The position numbers were made by a program, and so were the translations under genes. Below, in pieces: positions 13,824 through 18,956 of a stretch of DNA of 18,956 nucleotides (within the stretch, counting starts at the first letter, position 1; each line of letters starts with the position of its first letter). The notes below the pieces were generated by a model. The model had not been told where the DNA came from, did no database searches, and was given only the letters and a program-made list of their open reading frames with translations. Source of the stretch: GCA-003244245 sp036279835 (GTDB lineage Bacteria > Actinomycetota > Actinomycetes > Mycobacteriales > Pseudonocardiaceae); contig DASUII010000091.1 of assembly GCA_036279835.1 (NCBI GenBank), forward strand, positions 1 to 18,956. The letters are read 5' to 3'.

Positions 13824-14825
13824 ATGGTGATGGGGCATCCGCAGGAGGTGCGGCAACGCATCCTGGAGTTGAGCACGTCCGTGTGGGCCTTCGCGGCGTT
13901 GAGTTTCGCCCTCGAAGCAGGAGTCCTGGACGAAGCCTCGAAACCCAGCACAGCGGGGCTGGTCAGCCAGCGCACGGGGATCCCAGAGGACCTGGTCAAC
14001 GGCGTCTTGGACGTCCTGGTCGCACTCGGATTCGCAAGCGTTGACGACCATGGCTTCGTCGCTTTGCCCGGGCTTGACGCTGTTACCAGGGGCCGGGCGA
14101 AGGAAATGCTCAGCGCAGATCTCCGTTCCACCCGTCTGCAGACCGCGGATCTCGTCGAGCGCGCCGCGCGCGGCACCTCCCCACTGGACGGCTGGAGCTA
14201 TCTGGATCCGAAGCTACTCGAGGCGCAGGGCCTGCACTCGGCGCAAATGGTTGTGCCCTGGGTCGAGCTGCTGTTTCCCCATCTGGAGGGCTTACCAGAG
14301 CGGCTCAGAGAACCTACGGCAAGGTTCCTCGACGTCGGCTCGGGCGTCGGGCGGCTTGCGATCGAGATGTGCCGCCGTTTTCCAAACCTTCAGGTCGTCG
14401 GTATCGACCCGTTCGAGACCGCACTCACGCTCGCCCGCCGCAACGTAGCCGAGGCCGGGCTTGGGGACCAGATCGAGCTGCGCCCCGAGCGGGTGCAGGA
14501 CCTGACCGACGAGCGCTGCTATGACCTCGCGTGGGTTCCGGTCTTGTTTATGGCCGCCGACGTGGCCGCGCGAGGCGTGCACCGGGTACATACCTCCCTG
14601 CGTCCCGGTGGCTGGGCGGTGCTCGGGTCGCTGGCGGTCGAGGGCGGGGAGATCCAGCCCGCGGCCCTGCGGCTCAAGAGCCTTCTCTACGGCAGCGGAG
14701 GCCTGTTACCGGAGCATGCCGCGGCGATGCTGACGGCCGCGGGCTTTGACAATGTTCGGGCGCTCCCAGCCATGCCTGGCGTCGGCCAACGGACGATCGT
14801 GGGGCGCCGTCCCGTCGACGAATAG
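13824..14825 (+). CDS. SAM-dependent methyltransferase with N-terminal winged-helix domain
   Basis: The 333-aa protein has a helical/winged-helix N-terminal part of the O-methyltransferase dimerisation type (WAFAALSFALEAGVLDEA and SQRTGIPEDLVNGVLDVL). A class I Rossmann domain follows, with motif I FLDVGSGVGRLA (168-179) and the acidic ribose-binding residue in VVGIDPF (191-197). The fold resembles bacterial O-methyltransferases of secondary metabolism, but the substrate is unknown. ATG 13824 is the first start; ATG 13830 (residue 3) is better spaced from AGGA (8 nt) and equally possible. The gene follows the inverted repeat at 13744-13805. Confidence 0.9.
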   Translation: MVMGHPQEVRQRILELSTSVWAFAALSFALEAGVLDEASKPSTAGLVSQRTGIPEDLVNGVLDVLVALGFASVDDHGFVALPGLDAVTRGRAKEMLSADLRSTRLQTADLVERAARGTSPLDGWSYLDPKLLEAQGLHSAQMVVPWVELLFPHLEGLPERLREPTARFLDVGSGVGRLAIEMCRRFPNLQVVGIDPFETALTLARRNVAEAGLGDQIELRPERVQDLTDERCYDLAWVPVLFMAADVAARGVHRVHTSLRPGGWAVLGSLAVEGGEIQPAALRLKSLLYGSGGLLPEHAAAMLTAAGFDNVRALPAMPGVGQRTIVGRRPVDE

Positions 14826-14841
14826 GCTGTTGGCTAACCAG

Positions 14842-14860
14842 GCACACCACCGCGGTGTGC
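14842..14860. terminator. Hairpin after the methyltransferase gene
   Basis: GCACACC-ACCGC-GGTGTGC is a perfect 7-bp stem with a 5-nt loop, 16 nt after the methyltransferase stop and 46 nt before the GDT1 start. No T-run follows. It may be a terminator or attenuator between the two genes. Confidence 0.45.
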
Positions 14861-14906
14861 GCATGGGCTGGAGTTGGCGCAGGCAACGACGAGAGGAACC
14901 GCGACG

Positions 14907-15599
14907 GTGAGCTTGACTCTGCTGGCCGCGGTGTTCGGCATCGTGTTCGTCGCCGAGCTGCCCGACAAGACCGCGCTGGCGAGTCTGGTGCTGGGAACCC
15001 GGTACCGGCCGGGTTTCGTCTTCGTCGGGGTGGCGGCGGCGTTCGCCGTACATGTGATCATCGCGGTGGCCGCCGGCAGCGCCTTGAGCCTGGCGCCACA
15101 CCGGATCGTCGAGGCCATCGTGGCGGTGCTGTTCCTGGCCGGAGCCGTGCTGATGCTACGTCGCGGCGGCGCGGATCATGCGGATCCGCCCACGTCGGGG
15201 AGTGCGCCGACACGGGATGAGCTGGCGCCAGGCTCCGCGTCCGGCGGTGCCGAGCGGATGCCACCCGATACCGCGGCCGTGCTGACCCGGGCCCGCAGCC
15301 AGCGCGTCGTCCGGCCATCCGGGTTCTGGAAAGCCGCGGCGACGAGCTTCGGGGTGCTGTTTGTTGCGGAGTTCGGCGATCTCACCCAGATCGTCACCGC
15401 CAACCTGGCCGCCAAGTACCACGATCCGGTCAGCGTCGGGGTCGGTGCGGTGCTGGGCTTGTGGGCGGTCGGGGGCCTGGCGGTCCTGGGCGGGCGCCAG
15501 TTGCTGCGCTGGATCCCGTTGGCGTGGATTGCCCGCGTCGCTGCGCTCGTGATGACCGTGCTGGCCGTGATCAGCGCGGTGCATGCCGTCAGCGGTTAA
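14907..15599 (+). CDS. TMEM165/GDT1 (UPF0016) family cation transporter
   Basis: The 230-aa membrane protein has the internal duplication of the UPF0016 family, whose members exchange Mn2+ or Ca2+ for protons. The signature E-x-G-D-[KR]-[TS] appears as ELPDKT (17-22) in repeat 1 and EFGDLT (155-160) in repeat 2, each inside a 'FVAE' helix. A polar linker of about 50 residues (roughly 87-137) separates the halves, and about six membrane helices are expected. GTG 14907 is preferred because AGAGGAA lies 8 nt upstream; the frame extends to TTG 14874 without need. It is convergent with the DUF1059 gene. Confidence 0.92.
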   Translation: MSLTLLAAVFGIVFVAELPDKTALASLVLGTRYRPGFVFVGVAAAFAVHVIIAVAAGSALSLAPHRIVEAIVAVLFLAGAVLMLRRGGADHADPPTSGSAPTRDELAPGSASGGAERMPPDTAAVLTRARSQRVVRPSGFWKAAATSFGVLFVAEFGDLTQIVTANLAAKYHDPVSVGVGAVLGLWAVGGLAVLGGRQLLRWIPLAWIARVAALVMTVLAVISAVHAVSG

Positions 15600-15622
15600 T
15601 CCCCAGCGCGCACCCGCGTCGG

Positions 15623-15636
15623 CGACCCATGGGTCG
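15623..15636. terminator. Palindrome between convergent genes, first
   Basis: CGACCCATGGGTCG is a perfect 14-bp palindrome 24 nt after the GDT1 stop. With no loop it would need to open to form a hairpin, so terminator function is tentative. Confidence 0.4.
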
Positions 15637-15675
15637 GCCTCTAGCGCGGGAGGCACCATCGAGACCGACATCGGG

Positions 15676-15693
15676 CGCTCACCGCGGTGAGCG
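15676..15693. terminator. Palindrome between convergent genes, second
   Basis: CGCTCACCGCGGTGAGCG is a perfect 18-bp palindrome 6 nt beyond the stop of the leftward DUF1059 gene. Its position between two converging stops suggests a bidirectional, T-less actinobacterial terminator. Confidence 0.5.
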
Positions 15694-15699
15694 GCGGCC

Positions 15700-15873
15700 T
15701 TACGGCTTAACCGTCACGCACGTCGACTCGAGGTACCCCATCAGGGTCTGGGTCGCCTTGTCGACGTTGTGTGCTTCCTTCAGGTGGTCGGCTACCTGGG
15801 CCATCAGGTCAGCCTTGTTGGCCGCGGTGTACTCGCTTCCGCACTCCTCGTGCCCGCATTGGAACTGGTGCAT
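15700..15873 (-). CDS. DUF1059-family small protein
   Basis: The 57-aa product (MHQFQCGHEECGSEYTAANK, then a helix QVADHLKEAHNVD) has the size and opening of DUF1059 proteins. Cys6, Cys11, His30 and His35 form a C-x4-C-x18-H-x4-H arrangement like a small zinc finger; zinc binding is inferred, not shown. ATG 15873 is preferred because GGAG lies 7 nt upstream. The longer frame to 16098 has an N-terminus of poor composition and no support. Function is unknown in the family as far as I know. Confidence 0.87.
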   Translation of the reverse strand: MHQFQCGHEECGSEYTAANKADLMAQVADHLKEAHNVDKATQTLMGYLESTCVTVKP

Positions 15874-16234
15874 TTCTGTACTCCGTCCATTCGGCATTCG
15901 GTGGCAACCGCAGTGATCGCAACCGCTCTTACCCACCTGACGTTCGGATGAGGGGCGCGCTCGGTTCAGTTCACGACCATGATTCGCAGTGAAACGATCA
16001 CAGACCGCGCAGGAGGCTGACCCGGAATAGTTACCGCTGGGTCTCGTGGGGCTGGTGTGGCGCATTTTCCCGCGGAACGCGCGGCCCCACAAGGCCATCA
16101 GATGCTGTTGCCTAGTCGCGCTTTGCCCGCGTTCTCAAGATCGTCAATAGTGAGCGGTAACCATGCAGGATCGCACTGCCGTCACTCATTTTCGACGATC
16201 ATGGCAGGTCGTTGGGCCGCTGAGCGCAAGGGCC
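15874..16234. other. Gene-free interval with an inverted copy of the dispersed repeat
   Basis: This stretch lies between the DUF1059 start and the DUF3618 stop, both leftward. It holds the repeat at 16133-16206 and, at 16030-16038, GTTACCGCT, a word also found inside the repeat. TTCAC/GTGAA near 15976-15999 is a weak inverted repeat. No promoter could be assigned with confidence. Confidence 0.55.
16133..16206 (-). repeat. 74-bp dispersed structured repeat, full copy 2 (inverted)
   Basis: Read on the minus strand this is the ungapped partner of 11101-11174, with 10 substitutions in 74. The outer stem is GATCGTC/GACGATC here against GATCGCC/GGCGATC in the other copy, so both sides changed together. 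The central hairpin is GTGC-GATCCT-GCAT, where the last pair becomes G-T. It lies just beyond the 3' end of the DUF3618 gene. Confidence 0.85.
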
Positions 16235-16627
16235 TCAGCTCTTCCTACGGAGCAGGCGCCGCAGTACAAACAACACCACCACCGCGACCGCCGCAGCGGC
16301 CAGCGGCTGTTGCCTCGCCGCCACTACCAGCGGCTCGATGCGCGCAGCCACCGGCGGTGGCAGTTTCTCCAGCTTCTCGTAAATAAAGCGCTCGGCTTGC
16401 TGCGCCAGCTCGCTTGCCTTGGCTTGGAGTACTGCGGTTTGCTCAAGTACTTGCAGCGTGACCACTTCGGCCTTGACTTGCACGGTTTCCTTGGTGTCCT
16501 GCACCTTGTCCTTGACCCGGGCGGGCACGTCTACCTTGTGGGCTAACGCTTCCACGGTGTGGCCGAGTTGCGCGCGGGTGCGTTCGATGTCCTTGCGTAT
16601 TTCTTCCTCTCGTGACGAGGCGGTCAT
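16235..16627 (-). CDS. DUF3618-domain membrane-anchored protein
   Basis: The 130-aa protein begins MTASSREEEIRKDIERTRAQ and LGHTVEALAHKVDVPARVKD, the characteristic DUF3618 N-terminus. A long charged, coiled-coil-prone segment follows (VKDKVQDTKETVQVKAEVVT). One C-terminal membrane helix (PLAAAAVAVVVLFVLRRLL) ends in a basic RRKS tail. ATG 16627 overlaps the stop of the upstream holin-like gene as ATGA, so the two are translated together. A ribosome-binding site (AAGGAAGGGA) lies inside that gene. The family is common in actinobacteria beside holin-superfamily proteins and is thought to act at the cell envelope. Its exact role is not known. Confidence 0.88.
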   Translation of the reverse strand: MTASSREEEIRKDIERTRAQLGHTVEALAHKVDVPARVKDKVQDTKETVQVKAEVVTLQVLEQTAVLQAKASELAQQAERFIYEKLEKLPPPVAARIEPLVVAARQQPLAAAAVAVVVLFVLRRLLRRKS

Positions 16628-17046
16628 CGGCGCATCCCTTCCTTGATGGTCTTGATGTCGCTTTTGACACTGACCGCCGCCTTCTCGGGCACTAGCGGGC
16701 CGGCACGCTGGGCCTGCTGTTTCCCGACGAAGGCGAGCACACCCGCCACGCCCAATACGACCACCCCGACGATCAGCGCCGCCAGCCACAATGCGAGCTG
16801 GGTGGCCAACCCGGCGATCCCGGCGGTCACCAGTACCGCACCGCCGTAGAAGGCCAGCACACCAGCGCCACCGAGCAGCCCAGCGCCGACGCCGAGACGC
16901 TTGCCCTTCTGCTGAAGTTCGATGACGGCCAACTGCATCTCATCGCGGACCAGCCGGGTGATTTGCTCGGTTACCTCGCTGACCAACTGCCCGATCGGCC
17001 GGTCCTGGGGGTTCTGCGGCCGTAATCCACCGGCATCGTCGGACAT
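16624..17046 (-). CDS. Holin-superfamily III (Phage_holin_3_6-like) membrane protein
   Basis: The 140-aa product starts at ATG 17046 behind GGGGAG (8 nt). Residues about 17-52 form an amphipathic helix (IGQLVSEVTEQITRLVRDEM, then QLAVIELQQKGKRLG) typical of the family. Two membrane helices follow (GAGLLGGAGVLAFYGGAVLV to AGIAGLATQL, and ALWLAALIVGVVVLGVAGVL), then a basic C-terminal tail. Despite the family name there are no phage genes here. In actinobacteria this is a chromosomal envelope protein paired with a DUF3618 gene, as here. Confidence 0.88.
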   Translation of the reverse strand: MSDDAGGLRPQNPQDRPIGQLVSEVTEQITRLVRDEMQLAVIELQQKGKRLGVGAGLLGGAGVLAFYGGAVLVTAGIAGLATQLALWLAALIVGVVVLGVAGVLAFVGKQQAQRAGPLVPEKAAVSVKSDIKTIKEGMRR

Positions 17047-17186
17047 GACTTCGTCTCCCCTTCGCCCAGTGCCTCCGGTACCGCAACTCCAACGGCCGCC
17101 TCGCGAGCGCACCGGTTTTCCTCACCCACGACAGCCCCCAACACGCACCGACAATGATGGTAGCGACTCTGGCCGCCGCGTTCGCT

Positions 17187-18626
17187 CTATCCGGGCCGGT
17201 TTCGACGGAGTGAGAAACGTGCGGGTGGGCTGGCGCCGTGGGAGAAGGAGCTGGATTCGGTGCCTCGCTGCGGGCTGGGTTGACGGCCCAGCCGGGGCAG
17301 CTCGGTGCGCAGGTCGGCCAGCAACAGATCGGCGAGGTCGTGGGTGAATCCGTTGCGGACCACGATGCGCAGCACGGCCAGGTCGGTGCGGTGTTCGGGG
17401 AAGGTGTAGGCGGGAACCAGCCAGGCGTGTTCGCGCAGCGCGGCGGAGACGTCGAAGACGGAGTAGCCGCTAACCTGCTCGTGGAGGGTGAAGGCGAAGA
17501 CCGGAAGTTCATCGCCGCGGGTCAGCAGCCGGAACGGCCCCAGCTCGCCGATCTTGCCCGCCAATGCGGTGGCCACTTCCCGGCAGGTTTGCTGGACGCG
17601 CCGGTAACCGTCGAAACCTAACCGGAGGAAGTTGTAGTACTGGGCGATGACCTGGGCGCCAGGGCGGGAGAAGTTCAACGCGAAGGTGGGCATGTTGCCG
17701 CCCAGGTAGTTGACCCGGAACACCAGATCTTCGGGCAACGCGGCGGCGTCGCGCCACAGCACCCAGCCCACGCCGGGATAGACCAGCCCGTACTTGTGGC
17801 CGGAGGTGTTGATCGACGCGACCCGGGGCAGCGTGAAGTCCCACACCAATTCGGGGTCACAGAAAGGGGCGATCATCGCGCCCGACGCACCGTCGACGTG
17901 TACCGGGATGTCGCACCCGGTGCTGGCCTGCAGCTGGTCTAGCGCAGCACAGATCTCGGCGACCGGCTCATAGCTGCCGTCGAAGGTTGAGCCCAGGACC
18001 GCGACGACGCCGATGGTGTTCTCATCGCAGTGCGCCAGCGCTTGCGCCGCGGACAGGTGGAAGCGGTCGCCGTCCATCGGGATCAGCCGGGGTTCGACAT
18101 CCCAATAGTTGGCGAACTTGTCCCAGCAGATCTGCACATTGACGCCCATGACGATGTTCGGTCGATCGACCGGTTTGCCGGCCGCCCGGCGAGCGTGGTG
18201 CCAGCGGCGTTTCAAGGCCAGCCCGGCCAGCATGCAGGCTTCGCTGGACCCGGTGGTCGAGCAGCCGGTGGCATCCGGCGCAGGCGGGGCGTGCCACAGC
18301 TGTGCGAGCATCCGCACGCATCGCAGCTCCAGTTCAGCGGTTCGTGGGTACTCGTCTTTGTCGATCATGTTCTTGTCGAAACATTCCGTCATCAACCGGG
18401 TGGCTTGCGGGTCCATCCAGGTGGTGACGAAGGTGGCTAAGTTCAGCCGGGCGTTGCCGTCGAGCATCAGCTCGTCGTGGACCACTTGATAGGCAGTGTC
18501 GGGATCAAGCTCTGCTGGTGGCAACTCGTTGCGCGAAAGCTGCACCGGTTCGCGGGTGAACACTGGATTGATCGACAGCTCTTGCTGGCCGGAACTCTGC
18601 TGATATGCCGGATGCGATAGTGCCAT
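17187..18626 (-). CDS. gadB: Glutamate decarboxylase (PLP-dependent)
   Basis: The 479-aa enzyme converts glutamate to GABA and CO2, consuming a cytoplasmic proton, as in acid resistance or GABA metabolism. The N-terminus carries NPVFTREPVQLSRNELP, typical of bacterial GAD. The cofactor pocket is visible: TTGSSEA (124-130), the Asp of VHVDGASGA (Asp245), and the Schiff-base lysine Lys278 in INTSGHKYG. The C-terminus has a Ser/Pro/Arg-rich tail of about 30 residues beyond the usual end. ATG 18626 is chosen because the N-terminus then matches the family and TAGCGT lies 7 nt upstream, suggesting a leaderless mRNA; the frame is open to 18713. No gadC antiporter is next to it. Confidence 0.95.
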   Translation of the reverse strand: MALSHPAYQQSSGQQELSINPVFTREPVQLSRNELPPAELDPDTAYQVVHDELMLDGNARLNLATFVTTWMDPQATRLMTECFDKNMIDKDEYPRTAELELRCVRMLAQLWHAPPAPDATGCSTTGSSEACMLAGLALKRRWHHARRAAGKPVDRPNIVMGVNVQICWDKFANYWDVEPRLIPMDGDRFHLSAAQALAHCDENTIGVVAVLGSTFDGSYEPVAEICAALDQLQASTGCDIPVHVDGASGAMIAPFCDPELVWDFTLPRVASINTSGHKYGLVYPGVGWVLWRDAAALPEDLVFRVNYLGGNMPTFALNFSRPGAQVIAQYYNFLRLGFDGYRRVQQTCREVATALAGKIGELGPFRLLTRGDELPVFAFTLHEQVSGYSVFDVSAALREHAWLVPAYTFPEHRTDLAVLRIVVRNGFTHDLADLLLADLRTELPRLGRQPSPQRGTESSSFSHGASPPARFSLRRNRPG

Positions 18627-18633
18627 ACCGGTC

Positions 18634-18639
18634 ACGCTA
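18634..18639 (-). promoter_or_regulatory. Candidate -10 box of gadB, leaderless
   Basis: TAGCGT on the minus strand lies 7 nt before ATG 18626 and no ribosome-binding site is present, so the mRNA probably begins at the start codon. A -35 element is not obvious. Confidence 0.42.
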
Positions 18640-18711
18640 AAGCCGCGAGTCACGACGGCTGGGAGAGGGTGCCGCAGGCGCGATCCTGCCTTCGACTGCC
18701 ACGATCTGGGC

Positions 18712-18956
18712 ATGACCCGGATCGAGGACTACGCGATGCTCGGCGACCTGCACACCGCGGCGCTGGTGAGCAACACCGGATCGGTGGACTGGCTGTGCCT
18801 CCCGCGGTTCGACTCCCCGGCCTGCTTCGCTGCCCTGGTGGACACCCCCGACGCCGGCCGATGGCTGCTGGCGCCCGCCGCGGGAGGTACCTGTAGCAGC
18901 CGCCGCTACCGCGACGACACCCTCGTGCTGGAAACGCAGTGGACCACCCCGGAAGG
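18712..18956 (+). CDS. N-terminal part of a GH15 glucoamylase/trehalase-like hydrolase
   Basis: Eighty-one complete codons run from ATG 18712 to the right edge: MTRIEDYAMLGDLHTAALVS, then NTGSVDWLCLPRFDSPACFA and ALVDTPDAGRWLLAPAAGG. The 'IEDYA.LGD..TAALV...GS.DWLC.PRFDS...F..L' pattern is diagnostic for the N-terminal beta-sandwich of actinobacterial GH15 proteins, which include trehalases and glucoamylase-like enzymes. The catalytic (alpha/alpha)6 domain lies outside the window. It is divergent from gadB with 85 bp between the starts. No clear ribosome-binding site is seen. Confidence 0.9.
   Translation, partial: MTRIEDYAMLGDLHTAALVSNTGSVDWLCLPRFDSPACFAALVDTPDAGRWLLAPAAGGTCSSRRYRDDTLVLETQWTTPE

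Noticed and set aside
15874..16098. N-terminal extension of the DUF1059 protein to 16098
   Set aside because: DUF1059 proteins are about 57 aa, the GGAG site supports ATG 15873, and the extension has low-quality composition.
16624..17046. Prophage remnant suggested by the holin-family protein
   Set aside because: No other phage gene, integrase or attachment site is present. Actinobacterial chromosomes commonly carry this family beside DUF3618.

Overview
The window is high-GC DNA with mostly G/C third codon positions, frequent GTG starts, TAnnnT-type -10 boxes and several apparently leaderless genes. This points to an actinomycete. The divergent partial gene next to ppa, the LAL regulators, the holin-superfamily/DUF3618 pair and the small DUF6480-like protein fit Pseudonocardiales or a relative, but the genus cannot be fixed from this window. 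No tRNA, rRNA, CRISPR array, transposase or complete mobile element was seen.

Layout. Positions 1-2909 are ordinary metabolism: the first 28 codons of a leftward gene (perhaps dacB), inorganic pyrophosphatase ppa, and a MarR regulator divergent from a sugar-porter-like MFS transporter. Positions 2915-3569 hold a one-helix small protein, a truncated copy of a dispersed repeat and a 23-bp inverted repeat. Positions 3570-10996 are the most distinctive part. An intact 865-aa LAL-type LuxR regulator is followed by a palindrome and a three-gene translationally coupled operon (SRPBCC protein, small sigma-region-4-like protein, HD-domain protein). Next comes a second, paralogous LAL gene broken by at least four lesions, then a near-identical palindrome and a SnoaL/DUF4440-like lipoprotein. 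The two [LAL gene - palindrome - target] units look like a duplicated regulatory cassette in which one regulator has died while both operators persist.

Positions 10997-12133 carry a full copy of the dispersed repeat, two convergent paralogous one-helix microproteins of 51 and 48 aa, and a small helical protein. Positions 12223-15599 carry an isochorismatase-family hydrolase divergent from a leader-like small ORF plus a dienelactone hydrolase, then a methyltransferase preceded by a 15-bp inverted repeat, and a GDT1/UPF0016 cation transporter. After two convergent-gene hairpins come a DUF1059 protein, an inverted copy of the dispersed repeat, a DUF3618/holin-like operon and a leftward glutamate decarboxylase. 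The start of a GH15 glucoamylase/trehalase-like gene runs off the right edge.

The main non-gene signals are: a shared operator (GAGTAGTCGACTACTC and a one-base variant) after each LAL gene; a 74-bp structured repeat whose two full copies differ by compensatory changes in the outer stem; and a recurring TAnnnT box 6-7 nt before start codons that suggests leaderless transcription.
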